From Bryoerythrophyllum caledonicum (Eukaryota; Streptophyta; Bryopsida; Pottiales; Pottiaceae), in NCBI GenBank assembly GCA_963971425.1, contig OZ020518.1, forward strand, positions 9,651,989-9,715,988: a stretch of 64,000 nucleotides of DNA, in the 5' to 3' direction. Under the pieces are notes generated by a model. The model ran no database searches. It was given only the letters and a program-made list of their open reading frames with translations, and had not been told where the DNA came from. The translations under genes and the position numbers were made by a program. How positions within the stretch are numbered: position 1 is the first letter of the stretch; each line of letters opens with the position of its first letter. This document shows positions 1 to 11,689 of this stretch, one piece after another.

Positions 1-559
1 TGTTGTGAACATACCGGACTCACTCGCTCCCCCTCGTCTCGAGTCTGACCAGTTCCTTCTTTGTTAATGCCACCTGCCGTCTGCAATCAAATTGGACTAG
101 GTGTTGATTAGAATCTTCTAATGCATAAGCAATCGTGCATAAAACCTAATGCCGAAGGTCTTCGCTAAATTCAGATACTATGGCGGAGATTGAATCACAA
201 GAATCTTACCATACCCCAACTGAAAATCCGCATTCAATCATGAGCTCACGAACTAGGCAATGACGAACTAGTTTATGAGCGCTCTGATTGAGTGACCCTT
301 TAATGACCCTTCAAAACTGGAAGGGCTCGTGCTCGCATCAAAAATGAAGAAGGTATTCTCACTAAGGGTCCACAGTTCAGCTCGGGGTAATCCACGGAGA
401 TTATCCAGATGTCCTAGTTTACCGCATAATAAATCCTTCAATCTCCTCTTTTCTACTATAATACCGGATTTAATAACATATTTTCTCGAAATCATAACTC
501 AGAATTTAGTTGCAAATACAAATACAAATTTATGAAACCACAGTTACTCTGCATAATGT
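1..559. other. No gene recognised
   Basis: Both strands have only short open frames here with no recognisable domain and no convincing splice structure. The stretch is moderately AT-rich and may be the edge of the decayed MULE to its right. No terminal inverted repeat could be paired with sequence right of 5,160. Confidence 0.4.
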
Positions 560-1192
560 TTAAGCGGTATGATGATATCGAACCTGTTTCGTTTGGGCCC
601 GTCCCTCCCCCAACAGTATCGATCCACTTTCCCCCGCACTTCCTCGATCGGTCCGTGATCGACCAATGGTCGCCCTAGACGAGGATCGGTTCCTAGTTTG
701 TGTAGATCGAGATAAATTTACCCGGCTTCTTGTTTCCATACTAGAGTCTATGCTTTGACAGTCATTGTCGTCAACAACAACGTTTGCATCCTTACCCCCA
801 TGCATCGAGCTTCCCGACGCATTAGGTCCTCTGGAATCACTCGTCATGATAACTTGTATAGACTCTTCATCCCCCCTTTCACTTTGCAGCTGCATGAAGT
901 AGCTAGACGACTAAACATACCGAGTGTAAGTATGACCTATCCAAAATTGCATTATAGGAAACCAACTGGAATATGAATATGAAACACTTACTCAGACAAG
1001 ATAATGCTTCGTCTCTTCTGCTTGCAGAATACTTGACAACTTCCTGAATCGAACGGGCCCCTCAGATGTCAGTTCCTCACGATTCTCCTCAGAAACACAG
1101 GCCTTCAGCTGTTCACGATGCGTTCGTGACCTCCTCTGCTTAGAATTTGAGTAGTGTGTTGTTCTTCTCTTCAGACCACCCTTGCTTGTCAT
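560..1192 (-). other. Two unrecognised minus-strand open frames
   Basis: Two open segments lie on the minus strand. One runs 1192 to 992 (66 codons, basic, starting MTSKGGLKRR). The other runs 895 to 560 (111 codons, rich in Ser, Arg and Asp). Neither matches a family I know. The first ends in a stop codon directly followed by a splice-donor-like GTAAGT, so they could be exons of one gene, but no clean join is evident. They are divergent from the MULE transposase that starts near 2095. Some Mutator elements carry a second gene, which makes an element-borne accessory gene possible; a chance pair of open frames is equally possible. Confidence 0.22.
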
Positions 1193-2030
1193 CCTCTGTA
1201 TGTCAAACTGGTTGCGTCACATTGAACATTTTCACACGAGTGTCGTTCCTATGATATGGGTATGAGTTGAAACTCAGCGACCCGTTAAGGGTGCTCTTTT
1301 ACTAATCTAAGCAGTTGACAACGGGTTGCCTCAAGATCTTTATCTATTTTATCACATGTTGTCTGTTTCAATGGAATTTTCAAACTCTAAGATAATTCTG
1401 GCAATTGCATCTCTGTTAAATGCTTTTGTAGTCACAAGCATTTCACTTAACTGGATTTAGCTATTGTATTTGGTGAATATCGACAACACCGGGTTAAAAA
1501 TATCTTAAACCTACTTTGGAGGCTTAGAGGATACATCTAGAACATATGTATTTGTAAATTGCTCACTCTGATCATGACCTCTAGCTTGGCTTCGAATTTG
1601 TCGTGTTCATTAAAGATGTGTCAGATTGTGTTAATGCCATACTAAGAATGCATTATTCCGCCGTAATAGAGAAACTGCGTCCTCTCTATTTCTACTACTT
1701 GACAAAATATTGTCCTCGCGTTCAACTAGTCATCTGTCATACCTCTTATATTTGGGTGTCCCTCTTATATTTGGGTGTTACTGATAATTCAGTGGACCAC
1801 GACTATACACGTCGAATGCCAACTGTATGGTACACTCCGCCTTACTTGGATCAACCTTTAAAATTTTCTCATAAATTTATAAATGTTTCCAAATTTATTA
1901 AAGTTTTGTCAGGGAACGTGCATTGGCATATGACAGAAGACACTAAATGTTTCAGGGATTTATGATCACGATGCGTTTCCGTAATTGGACACCTTCACTC
2001 AGATTTTTTCGCAAGCAATTGATTTCGTTC
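1193..2030. other. AT-rich stretch with one doubtful 120-codon frame
   Basis: A plus-strand open frame at 1603-1965 gives 120 residues with no recognised domain. It contains a small in-frame duplication that repeats the word YLGV-like around 1743-1780, and its base use is like the surrounding non-coding DNA. I see no promoter or splice evidence for it and treat it as probably non-coding leader sequence of the MULE. Confidence 0.3.
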
Positions 2031-2066
2031 AATATATATCCGCAATCATTATCTACAAACATTCCA
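2028..2066 (+). promoter_or_regulatory. Possible TATA box of the MULE transposase
   Basis: An AATATATATCC run at about 2030-2040 lies some 55-65 bases before the ATG at 2095, the usual place for a plant TATA box. This is seen in sequence only; transcription is not shown. Confidence 0.35.
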
Positions 2067-2094
2067 TTTCCTTTGCTGTAGAGAGCGCTTGACT

Positions 2095-5000
2095 ATGGCG
2101 TCACTCACATCTCAGAATGGTGGAGTTCCACTTGTAATGTCCGTTGGTGAAAATGGCTCAGTGAATGTTCCCGAGGCAGTCCTCAGTAGTCGCTTTGGGT
2201 TTAGAATTGGAACCGTTCACGTTGAACAAGAAGTCTTTGATAGCTCAGGAGTATTAGAACATTCTATATACCAAGTGAAAAATCGAGACGATTTCGATTT
2301 TCTGTGGAATCTGTGTCGTGGTTCTTTTAAAGTATATGGTGTTAGGGATACTCAAACGTCTGCTAATGCGTCGTGTGCCGTGATGGTCCCTCTTACCGAT
2401 TCCGGTGATACGATACTCGTGCCCGGTTTGGGCACTCGGTCTAACCCGAGCGTGCAGCTTCTAAGTGACACTGACGAGGACCTCTCCGATGTGAACTTGG
2501 GGGAATCCTTGTACACCTTTAAGTCACATGACTCTATCCGTCCCGATGCGTCTATCCATACCCCAAGTAGGTCGCACATGTCTCCGTCTCTGTCCTTCAG
2601 GAAACCGCCTGTCCCATCGAAATCTAAAAGTATCCGCAGTATCATTCCATATGTTCGCAGGACCTGTTCTAGAAAGGGATCCCGTTCTGAGTTGACACAC
2701 GTGGATTTCGACAGCATAGAGGTTTCACGTGTGAAGTATTTGCCTCCGTCTTACAACGGGGACGTGATGTTTGAGTTGCCTCCACTTCCAGAAGGCATAC
2801 CAACTCAGTTTGGAGGAGGACTGGATGATATGAGCAAGCAACACGATGGTCACACATGGTGCAGGACAATGACGACGAATATCATGAATGATTTTGGCCT
2901 GACATACCGGAAGTCATCTTGTACTGGCCATCTTCAGTGTCCTAACCTTCATTGTGACTATTAGTGCAGGAATGAAGGTCGTACTAATCAAACGGAGTGG
3001 AGTGGTCTCGCCATTTCCCCCTAGCCTGTCAAGAGCGCTCCACACCCAAAATCAACCTTGGCTTGTAAGGTTTGTCAAACCCCGCCTATTTGTCTAGCTC
3101 TATGTGATGCACGTATTTATTATGTGACGTGTACCGATTCGAAGCGCACCCGACTTGCCATTCATCTTGGTATTCACCAGCATCCCATCTCGAATGGAGT
3201 TGACCAAACCGCAATGGACTTGATGCATGAGTGCGTTGCGAAGGAAGTCGAGCGCACACCCAATGCCACTAATTGCAACAACGATACGATGTTAAATTCC
3301 AATGAACGATACGATGTTGAATCACGGAGTGGAGAACACGAACTTCAAAGGGTTCATGGCTGATAGTGCCGGAGCGAATTGGCACGCTGTTCGGCGAGTG
3401 TATGGCAATGGCGACAAGGACGTCCCGATCGAAAACAAAGAACGAACTTGTTTATTCCATTGGACCAAGTGCCTTCAACGAGCCACCACGAAGAGCATTC
3501 TACCAGCATTCCAAGATCAACACATTGCACTTTGCAGGATATGGAAGAACGCGAGATCACAAGAAGAGGCCGAAGCACAATACAACGTCATTCGTGGATG
3601 GTGGATTTCATCTGGAGCCACTACCGAAAGCGGGCGCCGTGCCCTAGAAGATTGGATGGCTTTTTGGCATTTCCGATATAGACAATGGAATGGAGCAATG
3701 CAACTAGTAAGTTCACGCAATGCCTTTTCTCAATATTCAAATCATTGAAATGTTAGTTGTGAACGTAGTAATAACATTTCGTGTATGATATTAGGACCTC
3801 ACACTCGACGAGCGAGCTGACATGCCATCATATAATCTTGCGGAGATAGTCCACAACCGCTGGCTTCAACAGTCCGGGAATACCATGACATGTTTATATG
3901 CGGCTACCGTGGATGACCTAATTCGGGCTTTCATGCAAATCACTTCGTACCGGGCATGGCTCAATGGAGGGACCTCCGGTAAAGATCCAGACAAAGGTAC
4001 GCTTTGATTAAGATCTGCCCAACGTTCTGGCGATCCAAGACCCATTGCAGAAGCAGTGCGGAGTTTCCCGGGGGCGGAGGATCTCTTGACAAAGACGGGC
4101 GGGCTCGAAGGAGCGGAGGTTTTTGGGTCCACTAAACGCAAACTTGACATGCCACCCGGGTCCAGCCACGACTCCCATTGATCCGATACGGTGAACTATT
4201 CGATTCCACGAGATGGCAGAAGAGTGACTAGGGCGCGGATCGAAGAGGCCCTAAATGGAGAAGGTTCCGGGGTCCGTCACACAACAGCAGTATTAGAATC
4301 GGATTGTAATCCCTCCAAGTGGCACATTGGTCGGCTTCCGAAGACCTCTCACCGAAAGTGCCAAGCATTGCAAGCTCACACCGGTGAGAGGTGTGATGCG
4401 AGAGTTGGGCGTGGGAGTGAGGGAACACCTGCCCCAACATATATTGGCAAGAAGAAGGAATTCAGGTCGCCCCGAAATACTTCTGTGGAGTTTTGGTTTT
4501 GTGCTGATGATATTAGCCGATGCGTGATGGGTTTGAAGAAACCGTTTGTAGTAGACTGGCCATCAGTTCCAATGACATGGCCAGTAAAGCTTGGGACGAA
4601 TCTAACGATGCAAGAAGTCTTATCGTTAGAAGAAGCAGGTTTTCAGTTAGAGCAACGTGGTGCTTTGTCGCCTCGTAGACAATTCCAGGTAACTTTGAAC
4701 ATGCCTCTTCCGCGATCTAACTTCCCGCTTCCAGAGAATCCGGACTCGTACCATACTTTCCGCAACGGCTACCAGATTCGCCGAACTACAGATGTGCCTT
4801 CCGTGGAGCACCGAAACAAGTGGTCAAGCGTAGCGTTGATGAAGAATTGCTACGTTACGAATGTCATCGCCATGCCGTATCCGGGATTTGGATGCGTCAT
4901 CACCCTTCTAACGAAGAAGGAGAAGTCGTATTGCATAACCTTCACAGACTATCCGGCGTGTACATGTCCAGATTTCCTGAAGATGTCAGTGGAGGCGTTG

Positions 5001-5162
5001 GGGAAGAAAGGGCAATGGAAGTATTGCAAGCATGTGTACTACATCCTACGCTATTTATGTAAGATGGACTACAAGGAGGACTTATTCATGCATGCCCCAA
5101 GCTACAGCTTTAACGAGGTCATGCGCATTCTAGAGCTTGCTAATATTGCCGAGCGAGCATGA
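2095..5162 (+). pseudogene. Decayed Mutator-like (MULE) transposase with SWIM zinc finger
   Basis: The reading runs from ATG 2095 (MASLTSQ) to a stop at 5160-5162. An N-terminal region is followed by a Cys/His cluster (CTGHLQCPNLHC, about 2920-2955), a MULE-type core with GFMADSAGANWH (about 3349-3390; the Asp is a likely catalytic residue) and CLFHW, and a C-terminal SWIM finger (CTC then CKH, about 4960-5045). A GT-AG intron at 3707-3794 joins two frames exactly. The copy is broken: in-frame TAG codons lie at 2962 and about 3022, in-frame TGA codons near 4005 and 4179, and a 25-bp tandem duplication near 3282-3325 (AACGATACGATG twice) shifts the frame. No terminal inverted repeats were found, so the element ends are unknown. 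A domesticated host gene of MULE origin is less likely given the breaks. Confidence 0.8.
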
Positions 5163-6000
5163 AAATCGCAATGAAGTATCTTCTTATTAGTATTTGTATT
5201 TTCCGGGAGCTCGTATTTGAACATGTGAAATTGGTTTTGCTTGTCACGACTATGGCTAGTAGTCAATACATGAGTGAATTACTCACTCGTACTTCTATTT
5301 ATGTTACAATGTATAATTTTTTTTTAACCTTTATTTAAATCAACTTGAGAGGTGTTATGGTAGCAACATGCAGAATATATGTCATGTATTGGCAGCATAT
5401 AACATCTTCAATTTTGAACCATGCAAACTCCATGTGGAGAGATGGGGTATCTTAAACCATTGGGCGATAGTTTATAATCAAATATTAGAACATTAGAATG
5501 TTATTTGTTCCAGACATTGTGTACTATAGCTATCTCTCTGAAATTATATGACTCCACATCCCATACTGTTGGACTTCACAATCATTGCAAGTTCTGTCGA
5601 ATTTTAATCAATTTATTTATTTGATTGTGACCTCTGTATTTATAATCTTTTAATAAATGGAAATATAACTGAGAGGTGATAGTCGTGGACAGGAGCGACG
5701 AAAGGGAATCACAAATAAATGGATATGGTTAGTGATTCCACGGCTATAGGGTACCTTCTAAGTTTAGAATTTTTTTCGAATTTTCATAGCAAAGTTTGAG
5801 AGACTTATCGATAATTTCCGTGAAAATAAAAAAAATCTAGAAAAAAACAACTTTTTTTTCCCGTTTTCTGACAATTTTCTGTTCACCGCTCGCCGCTCAC
5901 CGCTCACCGCTCACAAGATAGCGTCGCTGCTTCCACCCTAGTATTTATATGTAGCAACTTGAACAGCATGCCATCAACCGGTGGGAAAAATCAACAATAA
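5163..6000. other. Non-coding flank with short GC-rich repeat
   Basis: No gene is seen. Two details stand out. A copy of the recurring word CCACGGCTATAGGG lies at 5739-5752 (other copies near 12,695, 27,417 and 27,528). A short tandem run of the heptamer CCGCTCA/CCGCTCG lies at about 5886-5914. Confidence 0.4.
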
Positions 6001-6021
6001 CACACAACATATAACAAACGC

Positions 6022-7557
6022 TCAACCGGAAGACTCATCCGGTTGATCCATATAGGGATTGTCAAGAAGGTTGGAAGTATCCACATGGTCAAGAGAATCC
6101 ACCGGAAGGTTGGATGTCTCAACCGGAAGGTCTACTGGTAGATTGGAAATATCCACCGGAAGGTGAGATGTATCTATAGATACACGAGGAGCCTCCTTGA
6201 GATCAAAGAGTATGGCCACCGAAGACTCCACCAAGGAATCCGGTGGTGAAGAAGGGAGGTCAATTGGTTTCTTCTCGGTAGAGTTTACCGGGAGGCCTCG
6301 TTTCCTCTCATAAACTTTCACACCCCACTCCTTGGAGGATGGGGAATCCACCCGACTCAACGGTGTTTGAGTGGGTGAGTCATCCTACTCTGAAGAGGGA
6401 GATTTGTTATAGACAAATTTTCTCTTCTTCCAGGGCAGACTCCGGACTTGCAATGGTGTGGTGGTACTCGGTTGACCGGCAAACATCTTCGTCAACGTCA
6501 TGATTGTCTCTTGAGACGTAGTCTTCGAGTCATGGAGCTCCTTTTGGGTGGTCCGGAGATCCCTCTTCACCTTGATCACTAGTTCTAGGTTCTTCTGGGC
6601 GGCGGGTAAGATGTCGTCGTTGTCTTCCACTTCAAAAATATTCCGAAGAACCCTTTGGAGACCTCGTGCCTCCATTAGTTCTATCTCCATTTCTTGGACC
6701 TCCCGGGAGAACTTGGCTATGTTCTCCACGAGAGTGGGTTTCTTGGATGTCTTGGGTGGTTGTGGTGGTTACTCCCGGTGAGACCGAGAGGTCTTTCTCT
6801 CACTCAAGATCGCTTGATATGAAGAGGCTTCCCGTGGAGTTGCCGGTAACGCCAACTGGGACTCTGGGCTTTGAAGAGGAGCCCGGGGAGAGTGATCTTG
6901 AGAAGCCATCCCTTATCTTCACATCTTCTTTTCTTCCGGCTCTAGACAATGGTGATGCTCGTACAAATGCATGAGATATAAAGTCAAGAAGGTCTTGGAG
7001 CATCCACCTTGTTGAATTGCCCGGAGTTGAGGCAAAATTGCCTCAACCAACAAAGACCCCCAATCCGAAGAGGATTCCTCGAAAAACGCTTCGATGTAGA
7101 CGGTGGCCAACCGGGCCGTGACTCTTTCGTGTCGGTTGGGATGGAAGATTGGATTTAGAAACTCAATGGCCCTTCTCAACCGGTGATTCGTAAATTGGTC
7201 ACTCCAGTAGCATTCCGACACGTTGTAAGGGCTTGATACTTGTTCTTTTAGCAGCTCTTGGTTGACTCCAAACATCCACCCCTTATCTTGTCGAAGAGAG
7301 TACACTTTGCGCCATACCTCTGTCGTCCAAGACCGGGAATTGGCCCGGTAGACTCCCTAGGGCGTCCCGAGAGGCTGCAACTCCGCCATCGCACGTCCCC
7401 TTTGGAAGACCCACGGTTTCTTGTAGAGTCCTCTACACCCCATTCGGATGAGGTCCTCCTCCAACTGTTCACCTTTCGTAGTCTTCTCCCACTTGTTCGG
7501 GTCAACCTTTGAAAGCGTTATCGACACCGGTAGAGCCATGTCGTCCGGGATGGACAA
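6022..7557 (-). pseudogene. Broken reading frame of unknown family, probably retroelement-associated
   Basis: Four open segments on the minus strand share one frame between 7557 and 6022, which suggests a single former protein of roughly 500 residues. The upstream half contains an aromatic-rich, leucine-rich region (for example YLMHLYEHHHCLEPEE). The middle has a predicted coiled coil (about 6729-6560). The last part holds short repeats of the type SNLPVD. I do not recognise the family. Frequent CCGG-containing words resemble those of the gypsy copies at 45-53 kb, so an accessory or gag-like frame of an LTR element is a reasonable guess. It is broken, with several interruptions, and looks old. 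Confidence 0.4.
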
Positions 7558-7679
7558 ACTTCATGAAGTGCTTGTACTTCCACCAATCTCCCTATTAACT
7601 TATCACAAACTCCAGTCCGGCCCGGAAAACATAAGTATACCTGACAACCAATCTACTTTCTCTGGAAAACATTACTAGA

Positions 7680-8940
7680 CTAACGTGGATGTAGATATCG
7701 CACATATCTAGTAACACAATAAATAAAACAACATCACAATTGACCACTAGGAAGTGGTGACTTGGGAAATAAGAAGTTCGAAGAAGATTTTCCCGGTTGA
7801 CCGGGAAGACTCGGAAAAAGATAGAAAAATGAAAAAAGACCTAGAGATGAGGGGGGAAGTGGAGAAAACATCATAGAATGCTTTTGCCAAACAGTTTAGA
7901 CACTAAAGTAGACTCGTAAGTGCAAGAAATTAAGACCTAGGACATACAAGGTCTAGATAAAGTCTACCGGTGGACTTTTCTCTAGACCGGAGAGGATGTT
8001 ACTGGAGGACACCCTAGTAGAAAAAGAGATAAAAAGACTTACAAACAAGGAAGTTTGCACAAACAAAAGAAACCCCACATGGGCAAGAATCACCTTTATT
8101 CCCCAACTTATTGCCACCTCCTTGTTGCACCCGCAACCTCCGTCAACTCTTGTCTCTTGGATCTTCTCGTCGCGGCCACGAACCTCCTTGCACCACCAAA
8201 TCCTAGGAATCTCCACCAATTTGTCCAAAAGGCTCCTCCACCACCAAACCGTAGGTTGAGCGCACCTCTTCCACCACCTTCAAGACTCTTAAAGAAGTCT
8301 CCCAAAAGTCTCCCCAACCACCTTGAAATCTTCATAAATCTTCTTCAAAAACTTCTTCTTCCTCCAAACCCTTGTTGCACCACCAATCTCCTACAAACCA
8401 TAAAAGCCCAAATCCCCAACTTCTAAATCTAAGAGAGAGAGAGAGAGAAAGTGTGTGTGGGATCGGAGGAGAAGAGAAAAGAAAAAAATAAGGGGAAGAG
8501 GGGGGGGTCGTAGGAGTGCTGTGGAGGAAGGGAAGAGACTACGGGCGGTTGCCCCTCGCCAGCTGCCCGGACGTGTTGGGGCCTATGCCCGGGTTTGTGC
8601 TTGGGTTGGGCAAGGCCCAGCCAAGGTTGGGCAGGGTCCGGTTCAAGGCCTGGGTGGTGCTCAAGGCCCGACCATGCCCCTGTAGATTGCTATCCGGGCT
8701 GCTGCCTAGGTGATACCCGGGTATCCAGCCATATCCGGGTTGGTACCCAGGTATTTTTATTTTTATTTTTATTTCTTATTTCTTATTTTTATTTTATTTT
8801 TTTGTCTTTTCTTTTCTTCTCTTCTTGTTTCTCCTTTTTATATTTTGTTCCATATAACTAAATTCTTATTCTTTCAAATAAAAATTTATATCAACAACAA
8901 TCAAAAACAAAAAGAAGGAACTAAAGCTACTTTCTAATTA
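7680..8940. other. Non-coding: C-rich leader-like tract, GA microsatellite, GC-rich patch
   Basis: No gene is supported. A CCACC/CTTC-rich tract (about 8100-8420) ends in a (GA)9-type microsatellite at 8431-8449. This is followed by a GC-rich patch (8540-8750) with repeated GGCCC/GGGTA words and a T-rich tail. Open frames here arise from low complexity. The tract could be an untranslated leader or LTR sequence belonging to the minus-strand frame at 6.0-7.6 kb, which is inference. Confidence 0.35.
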
Positions 8941-9296
8941 ATCTAACTACCTTCTAAACTTCACTAATTAATTTAGGCTAAGTGGTGATTTTAGGAATAC
9001 ATCCCAGAATCTCTTCCAGGAGTCTTTGAAAATGTTTTTCGGGACTAAACTAGTGAATTTAGGACTCAGTTTTATCACCACTATAAACCTAATTAACTAC
9101 TAAAGCATTTCCCTATTTTTCCTATCCGTTATCTAATCTAATTTTACACAACACTAACTACTTTTCTAGTTAATTAAGACTAAAAATCCTATTTTAACTA
9201 ATTTTTTTGGTAGGGGCAATGAAGTGGGAGTTTCATTCTCCCACAGAGGGTCTATAGCAATGCCCACTACAAGTGTTAACTTGCCTAAACGACTGA
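8941..9296. other. No gene recognised
   Basis: AT-rich sequence with no open frame of note. A small inverted repeat (GTGGGAGTTTCATTCTCCCAC) lies around 9226-9246. Confidence 0.4.
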
Positions 9297-9530
9297 TATA
9301 TGGTTGTTTGACCTTAATTCTTTAAGGCCAATGAGCTCACAAGGCCTTAGATAATCTACAAGTATAATTAATCATGCAGAACAACATCTACACACAGGGT
9401 ACATTTCATTGCAACCCCATTGTACGGAAGTTTTTGTAGCTCGCCAATGCTTGCATTGATTTTGGTGGCACCGATCTTGGTAGATGCTCATCTTACTTGG
9501 CCTCTCAAATTTTCTCAAATTTTCCTCACT
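9297..9530 (+). repeat. Dispersed repeat A, copy 1
   Basis: Part of a family seen three times in the window: here, inverted at 31480-31705, and forward at 44325-44570. Shared landmarks, in order, are TTAAGGCCAATGAGCT, a CATCTACACA word, TACATTTCA, GTAGCTC/TGTCGATGCTTGCA, and GATGCCCATCTT near the far end. Copies differ at many positions, so they are old. No tRNA-like boxes or terminal repeats were found, so the class is unknown. Confidence 0.55.
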
Positions 9531-10137
9531 TGGAGAGGAGACTACCTATAATTAAAAAATGATTTCACCGTGAACTTCATTCCTAACTTAAACATCCTAC
9601 ATACCCAACAAAAATTATAAAAACTAATTTATTGATTTTTAACTTGAACATTCTACATACCCAAAGAATTTTTTTTGAAATAATAATTTATTGATTTAAG
9701 CAAACAACATTTTTTTTTGTTAATTTGATTTTAAGTAGTTAAATATATACTAGGGATCATGATTTTCTGGAGCTTGCCTTGTTTGATAAGACGTAGCTTT
9801 GAGTATACCTGCCCTTCTTCTTCCTCTTTGCAATCTTTTTTCCCATTATAGTCGTCAACCACTTTATAAATATTATATATTGTCGTAATCATGGTACACA
9901 AATCTAAGAAAATGAAGACTAGTCTATTGAAATATTATTTGTAGTCCGAGTAATAGTGTACAACTATAAATATTATATAATATCACAAGCTTTGAAAAAT
10001 AATTTAAAAAAATAAGTTTTCTTAAAAGAATTTGAAGATTTTGGCAATTATTTTCAAAAATAATTTTTTGCCAAATCCGATCCTTTGGTACAATAGTAAA
10101 TGAGTACATTTGTTTCTCTTGAGGAAAATACACCCCT
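9531..10137. other. AT-rich non-coding DNA
   Basis: Homopolymer-rich AT sequence; the minus-strand open frame near 9924-10133 is low complexity and not convincing. No feature recognised. Confidence 0.4.
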
Positions 10138-10403
10138 TAACCCCTAAATTTCAAAGAGGCCCCTCATGGGACTTTTGAAGGTTAGGGTAGGTTCCTACTG
10201 TGTCAATTTAAAACATTCTTTTTTGATATTTTTTTAGTAGATGGACATTACTAAAAGCTGTAAGTGAGTCTAAATTTTTCCTAAATCCGACATTTAATGG
10301 AAAAGTTATAGGGTTTTGAAGTTCAAATGGGGAGAGCGAGCACGTCGGACAACTTCCAAAACCTTTTGCTGGGACACTCTATTGAATGTGAGATTTTCAA
10401 GAC
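10138..10403 (+). repeat. Dispersed repeat B, copy 1 (cut by a LINE tail)
   Basis: Shares ordered landmarks with 28603-29025 and 39838-40247: CCCTAAATTTC, TAGATGGACATTAC, AAAAGTTAT, GGACACTCTATTGAATGTGA. The match stops at about 10403, where the LINE tail begins, as expected if the LINE inserted into this repeat with 5' truncation. Confidence 0.6.
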
Positions 10404-11685
10404 CAAACCATCCCAACATCCATGGTTGAAATGCTCCACAATTGCACACAAATCACCACACTACATAAAGTTCAAGCCCATGCTAACATAGACAGTAATG
10501 AGCAAGCCGACAAACTAGCAAAAGAAGGTCGTGAGAAAGCATACCAAGATGTCAAACACCCATACAAACATGCTTACGCCACTCCATACTACTTTCATAG
10601 ATATGAATCGCCCTCTATGGGCGAGACCCCTGACAAAGGCCCCATAAGATTCTTGGATAAATACCTCAAAAAACACGACCTAAAAAATAATTTGGAAATA
10701 CTTACGGAAAAACTCCCTAATATTGAGAAATGGACCGGTAATACAAAACATTGACAAAGAACTCTCCACCAATTTTTGGGAAAACCCCATTATTACAGAT
10801 TCACAAAAAAACTTGCCTAGTCAAATTCCGCACCGGACAACATATGGAAACGCCTGCAAACAATTCTTCTACAACATAGAAAGATTCCCCTCCACAACAT
10901 GCTCAATATGCCCCTCCACAGACCCGGACACATGGCTACACGTACTCCTCAAATGCCATAACCCTCATTTACATGCCCTAATTGTTAAATGCCACAACAA
11001 AGCGGTGTAGGCAATCCGTAAATTAATTGTGTCATCAAATAAATCCCATTGTTTTATCCTCATGAATGCCGGAACCTTCAATGACAACCCGCAAGAAAAT
11101 ACGGACCCCCCATGGTTGTTACCATGCACATGCGATACACAAAGATGTCATTGTAATGCCAGATTTAAACCCGACCTATTCTGTGTTAATGGGCTGCCAT
11201 ACAAAGACTCTCCACCAACCCACATTGACCCAAATTTTACCATTCAATTTATTGAATTCAAATATTGTAATGATAAATTCTCACCGGAAGCTATTGTTAA
11301 CAAAATAAATATATACCAACCACTCCTCAATGAAATCCAAGCACTTGGATGGAAAGTAGACCCCCTCATTGTCATCACCGCGGGTGCTAGAGCCACCACC
11401 TTTATCCCCTCAATGACAACCCTTGAAGAAACATTCAAAATCCCCATGACTACAATAAAAACCACCTTCACAAAAATTAACACTATTGCTATCCAACATG
11501 CTATGTCCATACTCCTACACAAAAGGAAACTCAAAAACGACCAACCCATACAAGACACACTAGACCCCCTTGAAAATCTACTAAGCATTTCATCGCATTA
11601 TGCCCCCCTAGCGGCATTGGTTCTTTGTTCCTGGATACTTGTTATGTGGTACATAGTGTCTATCCTCAAAGGTAGCTTGTAGCTC
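10404..11685 (+). mobile_element. 5'-truncated LINE tail: RNase H, CCHC knuckle, restriction-like endonuclease
   Basis: Three consecutive open segments encode the C-terminal part of a non-LTR retrotransposon ORF. First is the end of an RNase H domain (KVQAHANIDSNEQADKLAKE, about 10455-10530). Then comes a knuckle, C-x2-C-x9-H-x4-C (CSIC then HVLLKC, about 10897-10955). Last is a PD-(D/E)xK-type nuclease core in the 217-residue frame at 11029-11682: KPD at residues 47-49, E76 and K78 in IEFKY. A Cys cluster (CTCDTQRCHC) precedes it. The frame ends with a hydrophobic segment (residues about 193-212). Reverse transcriptase is absent, so the copy is 5' truncated. It is also broken: a frameshift lies near 10,730 and an in-frame TAG (probably from TGG) at 11,008. 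A second copy lies at 17455-18024. R2-, Dualen- and Utopia-like groups use such nucleases; the exact clade cannot be assigned here. Confidence 0.75.
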
Positions 11686-11689
11686 TTGC

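Noticed and set aside
7953-8426. Plus and minus frames of 75-123 codons in the CCACC/CTTC tract
   Set aside because: Low-complexity composition, open on both strands, no domain.
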